NCBI GenBank assembly: GCA_913048545.1
Contig: CAJWWH010000021.1
Location: 1 to 19,048, forward strand
Direction: 5' to 3'
Origin: an uncultured Opitutia bacterium
GTDB lineage: Bacteria > Verrucomicrobiota > Verrucomicrobiae > Opitutales > MB11C04
DNA length: 19,048 nucleotides
This document shows positions 9,830 through 16,748 of this stretch, one piece after another (positions within the stretch are counted from its first letter, which is position 1; the number at the start of each line of letters is the position of its first letter). Under the pieces are notes generated by a model that had not been told where the DNA came from, ran no database searches, and worked only from the letters and a program-made list of their open reading frames with translations. The position numbers were made by a program, and so were the translations under genes.

Positions 9830-11248
9830 ATGATCGCTTCTTCAAAATCAGGTTTTATATCCTCCAAGATGCTATTAGGGCTAACCAGTGCGGGTGTTGT
9901 ATCTTTCGCTTGGTGGATGATGGGGGATACTTCGAATGAAAACCTTTCTATTCAACCATTATTAGAGGAGGTTACATCCAATGAATTTGTTCTCGAAATC
10001 ACGGAGCCTGGTGAGATTGAAAGTGCGGAGAATGTGGAGATCCGTTGTGAAGTAAGAAGCCGAAGCTCATCCGGTATCAGCATACTTGAAATTGTGCCCG
10101 AGGGAACATTAGTGAAAAAAGGAGATTTTTTAGTAAGACTGGACGATGCCGCCTTACAAAAAGATTTGCTTCAACAACGAATTGCGGTGCATCAATCCCG
10201 TGCATCCTTAGTCAAAGCTCGGGCAGATCGTGAAGCGGCTCTTTTATCCATGCAGGAATATTTGTCTGGATCCTTTAGGCAGGAGGAGGAGCAACTCGAA
10301 AGTGCAGAATTTGTTGCCAAGGAAAATCTACGCAGGGCGGAAGAGTATCTTGCTTACAGTAAAAGGTTGGCATCTAAAGGGTATGTTTCCGACGCACAAT
10401 TGGAGGCGGATCAATTTGCAGTCGAGAAAGCGGGAAAAGAACTTGATCTTTCTCAAACGAAATTGGAGGTGTTGAGAGTTCATGCGAGAAAGGCAAAGGT
10501 CAATGACTTGAACGCCTCAATCCAAACTTCCGAAGCAAAACTAAAATCAATAGAAAATTCTTATGAATTGGAATGCACCCGGGAAAATGAAATTAATGAG
10601 CAGATCAAAAAATGTATCATTTATTCTCCCTCTGCTGGAGAAGTTACTTACGCAAATCGTACAAAATCAGGGTCAGAAGACGGTGTTTTGATAGAGGAGG
10701 GAAAATCGGTTAGAGAAAGGCAAACTATAATCCGTTTGCCCGATGCATCTCTGATGCGAGTGATTGCAAAAGTGAATGAAAATCGAATCGAGCAGATCAA
10801 AAAAGGTATGTCCTGCTCCATTACGATTGATGCAATTCGGGGAGTTGAGATTAAGGGGGAAGTTGAATCGGTTAGTGAATATCCACTTCCATCACTTAGC
10901 CGCTACACGGCACATATTAAAGAATATGCGACTGAAATTATAATTCATAATCCGCCTGTTGGGATTCGTTCAGGCATGACAGCTAAAGTTTCTATACTAT
11001 CTGAGAAATACGAAAATGCATTGCAGGTCCCGCTTACAGCTATTTTTCGTAAAAATGGAAATGCTTATTGTTTAGTTTCGAATAAGGACGGTATCGGTTT
11101 TTCTCTTCGTAGCCTTCAGTTGGGTGCAAATAATTTGAATAAAGTAATTGTGCTTAAGGGATTAGCTGGGGGAGAAAAAGTGTTGGTTAACCCAGATTCC
11201 TTTTCCGAAAAATACACATTCAACTTAGATTCAGACTCCTCAGGTTAG
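9830..11248 (+). CDS. HlyD/MacA-like periplasmic adaptor subunit
   Basis: 472 residues from the preferred ATG at 9830; an in-frame ATG at 9797 would add 11 residues but has no ribosome binding site. This is the membrane-fusion protein that bridges an inner-membrane ABC transporter and an outer-membrane channel. One N-terminal membrane segment lies at about 13-31 and anchors it with the bulk in the periplasm. Next come the first half of a lipoyl/barrel-sandwich domain (about 69-105, with VPEGTLVKKGDFLVRLDD), a long coiled-coil hairpin (about 108-260), the second lipoyl half (263-277, IIYSPSAGEVTYANR), and beta-barrel and membrane-proximal domains (VGIRSGMTAKVSIL). This order matches MacA/HlyD. 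It sits 70 bases after the OEP gene and 41 bases before the ABC gene, so the three make a complete tripartite pump. Substrate unknown. Confidence 0.9.
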   Translation: MIASSKSGFISSKMLLGLTSAGVVSFAWWMMGDTSNENLSIQPLLEEVTSNEFVLEITEPGEIESAENVEIRCEVRSRSSSGISILEIVPEGTLVKKGDFLVRLDDAALQKDLLQQRIAVHQSRASLVKARADREAALLSMQEYLSGSFRQEEEQLESAEFVAKENLRRAEEYLAYSKRLASKGYVSDAQLEADQFAVEKAGKELDLSQTKLEVLRVHARKAKVNDLNASIQTSEAKLKSIENSYELECTRENEINEQIKKCIIYSPSAGEVTYANRTKSGSEDGVLIEEGKSVRERQTIIRLPDASLMRVIAKVNENRIEQIKKGMSCSITIDAIRGVEIKGEVESVSEYPLPSLSRYTAHIKEYATEIIIHNPPVGIRSGMTAKVSILSEKYENALQVPLTAIFRKNGNAYCLVSNKDGIGFSLRSLQLGANNLNKVIVLKGLAGGEKVLVNPDSFSEKYTFNLDSDSSG

Positions 11249-11260
11249 AGGAAATCCTCT
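11247..11260 (+). repeat. Small inverted repeat in the adaptor-ABC gap
   Basis: AGAGG-AAAT-CCTCT can form a 5-bp stem with a 4-base loop, starting within the adaptor stop codon. No U-tract follows immediately, so it is not a convincing terminator. It may be incidental or may affect transcript processing. Confidence 0.3.
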
Positions 11261-11265
11261 TCTTG

Positions 11266-11271
11266 TATAAT
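11266..11271 (+). promoter_or_regulatory. Possible internal promoter -10 element for the ABC gene
   Basis: A perfect TATAAT lies 18 bases before the ABC gene ATG. At normal spacing upstream there is no good -35 (GGTTAG at about 11243). A start about 7 bases downstream would give a leader of only about 12 bases with no Shine-Dalgarno. Suggestive only. Confidence 0.2.
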
Positions 11272-11289
11272 CCCCCCTTTTTTTAATAG

Positions 11290-13359
11290 ATGAACTTGGC
11301 TTTCTCTGTTCGTTCATTGTCTAAGGTTTACCAAATGGGAACCGAGGAAGTTCGGGCACTTGATGGGATTGATTTAGATGTTCCCGAAGGTGATTACCTG
11401 GCAATCATGGGTCCATCTGGATCAGGGAAAAGTACTTTGTTAAATTTACTTGGCTGTCTCGATCGTTCCTCGGAAGGGAGTCATGAAGTGAATGGAATTG
11501 AAGTTACTAAATTAAGCGATAACGAGCTATCTAAGGTTCGCGGAGAATCAATTGGTTTTGTTTTTCAATCATACAATTTAATTCCATACCTCAACGTATT
11601 GGATAATATAAGAATGCCCCGGGCTTATCTTCGCAGTTCTAAAGATAAACTTGCCACCGCAATAGCACTAGCGGAGCGAATAGGATTGGGGGATCGAGTA
11701 AATCATCGCCCTCAGGAATTATCCGGAGGGCAGCAGCAAAGAGTGGGAATCGCAAGATCGCTGTCGGGGAATCCTGCTTTTGTTTTAGCAGATGAACCCA
11801 CCGGTAATTTAGATAGTAAAACTACCGGGGAAATACTCCTGTTATTGGATGAATTAAACCGGGATGGAAAAACAATTGTCTTGGTTACCCATGAAGATGA
11901 GGTGGCCCAGCGTGCAAGCAGAATTGTGCGGATGAAAGATGGAAAGATCGTCGAGGATATTAGAAGTAAAGAGCCCGTTAAGCCTGGATCTTCAAGGTTA
12001 GAGCCAATCCCTGACAGTGTATTTTCTTGGCGTCAAAGAATGGTAAGGTTCTGGCAAAATTTAGTTAAGACTGCGTTGCTTAGTATTTGGACTCATCCAA
12101 TGCGGTCCTTGTTGACTGGATTGGGTGTTTTTATTGGTGTTGTCAGCGTGGTTTGGTTGCTGGCGATCGGAGAAGGTATTGCAGAACAGGCTGAGGGTGA
12201 AATTATGGCACTTGGTGCTAATAATTTAATTTTGTCTTCAAAAAAACCACCGGAAGAGGAAAGAAGAAATAAGGGGAAGTATTTTTATTCTTATGGCATT
12301 ACTGCCAATGATCTAGACAAAATTTCTAAATCGATTCCCTATCTAGCTGCAATCTATCCAACCCGTGAACTTAACAATCGTACTGTTTTTACAAAAGCTG
12401 GCAAAACTCGGGCAGAATTACTCGGGTGTCGGCCAAATTATCAAAATTTGCATAATTTAGAGGTACACAAGGGAAGATTTCTGTCCGATCTCGATAATCG
12501 ACAAAAAGCAGAAGTTTGTGTGTTGGCGACCGGATTAGCAAAAATACTTTTTCCATTCGGAGATTCAATTGGCCAAACAATCAATATCGCGGGTAATTTA
12601 TATACTGTTGTGGGGGAGGTTAGCCCAAGAAGCGAATTAAAGGATTCTGAGGGTCTTGGTTTCAAAGAATTATTTGAGGATAATGTGTATCTACCGCTGC
12701 AAACTGTATGGTCAAAAGTATTTGATTACTATTATCGAGGGTACGACGGTTCCCCTTTGGTTTCCAAAATTACCCTTACCTTAAAGGATCCTCAAAAATT
12801 AATGACGGTAGCCCAAATGATTCGTGACTTTTTGGGCAAAGAGCATGAAATGGAAGATTATCAAGTTACCGTTCCTTTGGAATTAATGGAACAGGCGGAA
12901 AAAGCGAAACTTACTTTTGTTGGATTAATGGGATTAGTTGCTGGGATTTCTCTCCTTGTTGGCGGAATTGGAATCATGAATATTATGCTGGCCACTGTTA
13001 CTGAAAGGACTCGTGAAATTGGAATTAGACGAGCACTTGGGGCGAGAAAGGGAGACATTACACTTCAATTCCTAATTGAGACTATGGCTTTAACTGGACT
13101 AGGTGGATTTCTTGGAGTTGCTGCCGGCTTTCTTTGTGAACCCGCCTATAAATTAGGCCTTCGCTTGATTGAGAATGTTACCCCTTCCATTTTCGATTCT
13201 TTTCCACCCTCTATGAAAAATATGACGCCGGAGCTGGTTTTATGGTCGCTACCCTTAGTTTTGCTAACTGCATTAACAACCGGAGTTTTATTTGGTATTT
13301 ATCCCGCTCGAAAAGCAGCGGAGATGAACCCAGTCGATGCATTGAGGCATCAAAGCTGA
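11290..13359 (+). CDS. macB: MacB-like ABC transporter, fused ATPase and permease
   Basis: 689 residues with MacB architecture: N-terminal ATPase fused to a four-helix permease. ATPase motifs: Walker A GPSGSGKST (41-49), Q-loop FVFQSYN, signature LSGGQQQRV (144-152), Walker B with LADEP (166-170), H-loop His201. The permease has a first membrane segment at about 273-293, a periplasmic MacB_PCD domain at about 300-535, and three FtsX-type helices at about 542-680 including GGIGIMNIMLATVTERTREIGIRRALGA. In MacB systems ATP hydrolysis drives substrates from the periplasm through a TolC-type channel by mechanotransmission. Partner adaptor and channel genes lie directly upstream. No Shine-Dalgarno is visible, but this ATG is needed for the first beta-strand of the ATPase. 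The last 10 bases overlap the convergent aldehyde dehydrogenase gene. Substrate (drug, peptide, lipid or other) cannot be read from sequence; the symbol is given for architecture, not proven orthology. Confidence 0.93.
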   Translation: MNLAFSVRSLSKVYQMGTEEVRALDGIDLDVPEGDYLAIMGPSGSGKSTLLNLLGCLDRSSEGSHEVNGIEVTKLSDNELSKVRGESIGFVFQSYNLIPYLNVLDNIRMPRAYLRSSKDKLATAIALAERIGLGDRVNHRPQELSGGQQQRVGIARSLSGNPAFVLADEPTGNLDSKTTGEILLLLDELNRDGKTIVLVTHEDEVAQRASRIVRMKDGKIVEDIRSKEPVKPGSSRLEPIPDSVFSWRQRMVRFWQNLVKTALLSIWTHPMRSLLTGLGVFIGVVSVVWLLAIGEGIAEQAEGEIMALGANNLILSSKKPPEEERRNKGKYFYSYGITANDLDKISKSIPYLAAIYPTRELNNRTVFTKAGKTRAELLGCRPNYQNLHNLEVHKGRFLSDLDNRQKAEVCVLATGLAKILFPFGDSIGQTINIAGNLYTVVGEVSPRSELKDSEGLGFKELFEDNVYLPLQTVWSKVFDYYYRGYDGSPLVSKITLTLKDPQKLMTVAQMIRDFLGKEHEMEDYQVTVPLELMEQAEKAKLTFVGLMGLVAGISLLVGGIGIMNIMLATVTERTREIGIRRALGARKGDITLQFLIETMALTGLGGFLGVAAGFLCEPAYKLGLRLIENVTPSIFDSFPPSMKNMTPELVLWSLPLVLLTALTTGVLFGIYPARKAAEMNPVDALRHQS

Positions 13360-14765
13360 GTCTTTTTTTGAGGAAAGCCTTGTTTACACAAAGGGCGCAC
13401 GAATCTTTGGTACGCCTGTTTTCCAATTGAGGTAAAGCGGGAATCGGTGGTTGCGGGCCAGGGACCACCATGATGAGTGGCCGGTCCGGGAGTCACCCCG
13501 GGTGGGAATCCATTCCAAAGTATCCGACCGGCAATAGCTTCGAGTCTGGGAATAATTCTGCTGCTCAAGGAGGTCTCCTCCCTCTCACAGTGTAGGCTTG
13601 CTGTTAAACTGCCTTCGAATGAATCAATGCATGTAAAAAGTTCGTTTTCATTTTCGCACTCTATAATCAGCGAGGCCGGACCGAATGCTTCGGTGCGGAC
13701 CTCAGGTTTTTCCAAATATTCATCTGCGGACATCTTAAAGATCCGACAGTAAGCCGGATTTTTAAAGCTATGCCTATTCTGTTCATTCGTGGCTAAAAGG
13801 GAAACTTCTTTACTGAGGGAACGAACACTTTCTTCGTAATTTTGATATACACCCTGGTTGAGCATGGGGAGGATTTCCTGCTGGCTGACCACCTCTTCGA
13901 TAAATCGTAGAAGGGTAGGATTATTCTTGGACTTTAATAGAAACAAGGCACCGGGCTTGGTGCACATTTGTCCGGCAAAAAGATTGACTGCCTGTACATA
14001 TCCTAAGGCTAATTTTGCGGCATCACGCGAAACGATTTTGGGCAGAAAAATGACTGGGTTTAAACTCCCCATCTCCGCATGGAAGGGAACTGGTGTTTTC
14101 CGTTGAGATGCTACTTTGGACAACGCGGAACCCCCCTCGAGTGAGCCGGTAAACGCAACGCATGCTGTTTTCGAATGATACACCAAATTTTTAGTAATTT
14201 GATAATTCTTTCCATGAAGCAACTGAAACACCCCCTTTGGGATTCCGGATTTTTCTATCGCTCGGTAAACCAGATCAGCAAGAAGTTGGCAAGTTTTGGG
14301 ATGGGCGGGATGAGCTTTTACAATGACTGGGCATCCCACTGCCAGTGCGGATATGGTGTCTGTACCCACAACCGATATAGCCAGCGGGAAGTTACAGGCT
14401 CCAATTACCAGTACAGGGCCGATCGGTACATTATGCTTATGTAGCTTGGTAGGAAAAGGACTTTCCCCGATTTTCTGAAATGAGGACTGAAGCCATTCTC
14501 CGGATTTCGCCAAATTGGAAAAGACCTCAATTTCGGAAATGGTTCTGGTTAGCTCTGCCTGTAGACGTGGAATACCCAAATTTGTTTCCTGATTGGAAAC
14601 AGAAATTATTTTTTCTTTTTCGTCTTCCAGTTCGCGGGCAATTTGAAAAAGAAATTCCGCCCGTGTATGACCATCTAATTTCCGGTAAAAATTAAAGCAC
14701 TTCGCGGATTTGTTTAGACATGCATCGATTTCCTCTTCAGTGGCGTCGGGAAAAACAGTGGGCAT
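13350..14765 (-). CDS. Aldehyde dehydrogenase, 2-oxoglutarate-semialdehyde (2,5-dioxovalerate) type
   Basis: 471 residues. It resembles the KGSADH/AldH branch of the aldehyde dehydrogenase superfamily, which oxidises 2-oxoglutarate semialdehyde to 2-oxoglutarate with NAD(P)+ at the end of oxidative uronate, pentose or hydroxyproline breakdown. Seen: cofactor and active-site segment IGACNFPLA with Asn125, VIVKAHPAHP (148-157), AFTGS (204-208), general base Glu231 in AEMGSLNP, and catalytic Cys268 in GQMCTKPG. The AHPAHP and AEMGS(I/L)NP patterns are typical of this branch; fatty-aldehyde dehydrogenases of the same branch are the main alternative. The ATG is five bases after the glutamate dehydrogenase stop, so the two form an operon with probable translational coupling, and no separate Shine-Dalgarno is seen. 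It ends inside the convergent MacB-like gene. Cytoplasmic. Other genes of a uronate pathway are not in the window. Confidence 0.87.
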   Translation of the reverse strand: MPTVFPDATEEEIDACLNKSAKCFNFYRKLDGHTRAEFLFQIARELEDEKEKIISVSNQETNLGIPRLQAELTRTISEIEVFSNLAKSGEWLQSSFQKIGESPFPTKLHKHNVPIGPVLVIGACNFPLAISVVGTDTISALAVGCPVIVKAHPAHPKTCQLLADLVYRAIEKSGIPKGVFQLLHGKNYQITKNLVYHSKTACVAFTGSLEGGSALSKVASQRKTPVPFHAEMGSLNPVIFLPKIVSRDAAKLALGYVQAVNLFAGQMCTKPGALFLLKSKNNPTLLRFIEEVVSQQEILPMLNQGVYQNYEESVRSLSKEVSLLATNEQNRHSFKNPAYCRIFKMSADEYLEKPEVRTEAFGPASLIIECENENELFTCIDSFEGSLTASLHCEREETSLSSRIIPRLEAIAGRILWNGFPPGVTPGPATHHGGPWPATTDSRFTSIGKQAYQRFVRPLCKQGFPQKKTQL

Positions 14766-14770
14766 AGGAT

Positions 14771-16186
14771 TTACAGGTACATACTTTCGTAAATATCCGC
14801 GATATTACGGATGGCTAAGGCGTAAGCGGCGGTTCGTCTTTCTGTAATCAAGTCGTTGGCAAGTTGCTGTTCTTTTATTTCTGAATATGCGACTCTCATG
14901 GTGTCATCCAGTCCGGAACGGACCAAGTCAATTTCACTGGGTCCGGCAAGTAATTTATCTTTTGCCACTTGAGCGAGTGATTTTCCAATTCCGCTCTCAA
15001 TGGCTTCGATGATCTTTTGTCCCTGTGCTTCCACGAGCCGCCGTTCCATCCGCCCGAATCGAACATGAGATAAATTCTTGAGCCATTCAAAATAGGAGAC
15101 CGTTACCCCGCCGGCATTGAGATAGGCGTCGGGGATGATAAAGACCCCTTTTTTATTGAGAATTTGATCCGCCTCGTAAGTCACCGGTCCGTTGGCTGCT
15201 TCAGCCAACAGCTTAGCCTGGATCCTTGGTGCGTTTTCATGCGTGATCACTCCTTCCATGGCCGCAGGAATCAGAATATCGCAGGGATGTTCAAGGACAT
15301 CACTTCCATTCTTTACAAATTGGGAATCCGGAAAGCCTTCGACTTTTCCATGTTCCAATTTAAATTTTGAAACTTCCTCCACATCCAATCCTTTTTCGTT
15401 AATAATCGCCCCATCTCTTTCGAGGATGCCGATAATGAGAGCCCCGTCCTCCTCTTGCAGAAATTTGGCTGCGTGGTATCCCACATTTCCAAGACCTTGT
15501 ACGATAATTTTTTTTCCAGCTAAGGTGCCCTCAAGATTGGCTGATGCAACATCATCGGGGTGCCTGAAAAATTCCTGCAGACCAAATTGAACTCCCCGTC
15601 CGGTTGCTTCCATTCTTCCTTCCACCCCACCAAAATGAACCGGTTTGCCGGTGACACATCCCTGGGCATTAATATCGGATGGGTGCAATTTTTGATATTC
15701 ATCCGCAATCCATGACATCATTCTTTGCCCGGTTCCCATATCCGGTGCAGGTACATTTATGCCCGGTCCTAGCAACCCCCGTTTGTCCAGTTCCTGGGCA
15801 AATCTTCTGGTGATATGTTCCAGTTCCTCGATTGAATAGTTCTTTGGATTGATCTTGAGGGCGCCCTTGGAGCCGGCGTAAGGAACACTCACGATGGAGC
15901 ACTTGTAGGTCATTAGGGCCGCCAAGGCTTCCACTTCCTGTTGATCCGCAAAAGGGGCGTATCGGATTCCGCCTTTCGCGGGTAGAACATGTTCGCTGTG
16001 AGTCGCCCGCCAACCAGTGAATATTTCGTATCCTCCCTGAATTTCCACTCCAAACTTCATTTCACAAATCGCATTACAGGTACGAATTTGCCGGGCAAGA
16101 CCCTTTGGTAGTTCCAGAGCGGATGCCGCTCGGTTAAAACAGCGGTCTACGCTTTGAAGAAATGTGGTTGGAATTTCAGAGCTCAT
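14771..16186 (-). CDS. Glu/Leu/Phe/Val dehydrogenase, probable glutamate dehydrogenase
   Basis: 471 residues from the preferred ATG. An in-frame TTG at 16228 would add 14 residues, but the ATG at 16186 has AGGA seven bases upstream. It catalyses reversible oxidative deamination of glutamate to 2-oxoglutarate and ammonia. Seen (471 numbering): PAKGGIRY with Lys71, MTYK with Lys95, PYAGSKGAL with catalytic Lys107, PAPDMGT with Asp149, TGKP and GRMEATGRGV, then the Rossmann motif GLGNVG (231-236). An acidic residue (GILERDGAI) follows the second Rossmann strand, which often goes with NAD over NADP preference; that is inference. Leucine or phenylalanine dehydrogenase is less likely given the length and the full GDH-type K-GG-R-Y pattern. 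It is the first gene of a two-gene operon with the 2-oxoglutarate-semialdehyde dehydrogenase, so both enzymes meet at 2-oxoglutarate. Cytoplasmic. Confidence 0.9.
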   Translation of the reverse strand: MSSEIPTTFLQSVDRCFNRAASALELPKGLARQIRTCNAICEMKFGVEIQGGYEIFTGWRATHSEHVLPAKGGIRYAPFADQQEVEALAALMTYKCSIVSVPYAGSKGALKINPKNYSIEELEHITRRFAQELDKRGLLGPGINVPAPDMGTGQRMMSWIADEYQKLHPSDINAQGCVTGKPVHFGGVEGRMEATGRGVQFGLQEFFRHPDDVASANLEGTLAGKKIIVQGLGNVGYHAAKFLQEEDGALIIGILERDGAIINEKGLDVEEVSKFKLEHGKVEGFPDSQFVKNGSDVLEHPCDILIPAAMEGVITHENAPRIQAKLLAEAANGPVTYEADQILNKKGVFIIPDAYLNAGGVTVSYFEWLKNLSHVRFGRMERRLVEAQGQKIIEAIESGIGKSLAQVAKDKLLAGPSEIDLVRSGLDDTMRVAYSEIKEQQLANDLITERRTAAYALAIRNIADIYESMYL

Positions 16187-16193
16187 ACAAGAG

Positions 16194-16197
16194 TCCT
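16194..16197 (-). promoter_or_regulatory. Ribosome binding site of the glutamate dehydrogenase gene
   Basis: AGGA on the minus strand, seven bases before the ATG at 16186. It decides this ATG over the upstream in-frame TTG at 16228. Confidence 0.55.
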
Positions 16198-16250
16198 GAA
16201 GCAAATTATTCGGTCTAGCAAACCTCAAGTTGCCGACTTGAAAGAAAGCA

Positions 16251-16278
16251 AAAAAAATCCGCGTAATGCGGATTTTTT
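16251..16278 (-). terminator. Intrinsic terminator after the RRM protein gene
   Basis: ATCCGC (16257-16262) pairs with GCGGAT (16268-16273) around a 5-base loop. The stem is flanked by A7 and T6 tracts, so it is near-symmetrical and could act on both strands. On the minus strand it lies just past the RRM stop and ends in a run of T. It insulates the RRM gene from the glutamate dehydrogenase operon, whose promoter must then lie between about 16187 and 16250. Confidence 0.82.
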
Positions 16279-16288
16279 AATTTAAAGA

Positions 16289-16561
16289 TTACCAGTTTGA
16301 CTGGCGAGGAGGACGATCCTCTCGAGGACGAGCCTCATTTACTTTAAGGTTTCGTCCGGCCATTTCACTGCCGTTCATTGACTCGATTGCTTTGTTTGCT
16401 TCATCTGCGTCTTCCATGGTGACGAAACCGAAGCCTTTAGAACGACCTGAATTACGATCAGAAATGATCGAAGCCTTTTCAACTTTTCCGAATGCACCAA
16501 ATGCATCCGCTAAATCCTGGTCACTGGTTGACCAAGGGAGATTACCCACATATATTTCCAT
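16289..16561 (-). CDS. Small RRM-domain RNA-binding protein
   Basis: 90 residues made almost entirely of one RNA recognition motif. RNP2 is IYVGNL (3-8) and RNP1 is KGFGFVTM (42-49), with the RNA-stacking aromatics Tyr4, Phe44 and Phe46 in place. A short charged Arg/Pro-rich tail ends in SNW. Such single-RRM proteins occur in cyanobacteria, where several are cold-induced, and in PVC and other bacteria; they bind single-stranded RNA and are thought to modulate RNA folding or stability. No Shine-Dalgarno is seen before the ATG. It is a single-gene unit: a strong terminator follows and the divergent sulfatase gene lies 187 bases upstream. A TAAGAT box at about 25 bases before the start on the minus strand is a weak -10 candidate. 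The cellular target is unknown. Confidence 0.93.
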   Translation of the reverse strand: MEIYVGNLPWSTSDQDLADAFGAFGKVEKASIISDRNSGRSKGFGFVTMEDADEANKAIESMNGSEMAGRNLKVNEARPREDRPPRQSNW

Positions 16562-16748
16562 TTTACTATTTTCTATGATTATCTTAGATCGCTCGTAACA
16601 TAAAAAAATTAAATATGTCTAAATAACGTCTTTAAGTTGTCTATGAATAAACGAATAAAAGTAATACCATGACGTGCTTTGTGAATAAATCAATCGCAAA
16701 ACGAGCATAATCTTGCTTTTTGAAGATAGTTTTATTTGTATTCGGTCG
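16562..16748. promoter_or_regulatory. AT-rich divergent intergenic region
   Basis: 187 bases between the start codons of the RRM gene (minus) and the sulfatase gene (plus), so both promoters should lie here. Candidates only: minus-strand TAAGAT near 16585; plus-strand CATAAT near 16706; and TTGCTT (16714-16719), 17 bases, then TTGTAT, although the last would leave almost no leader. No convincing operator, riboswitch or repeat was found. Confidence 0.4.

Noticed and set aside
16187..16228. Longer glutamate dehydrogenase start at TTG 16228
   Set aside because: The ATG at 16186 has AGGA at good spacing, and the extra 14 residues do not belong to the family core.
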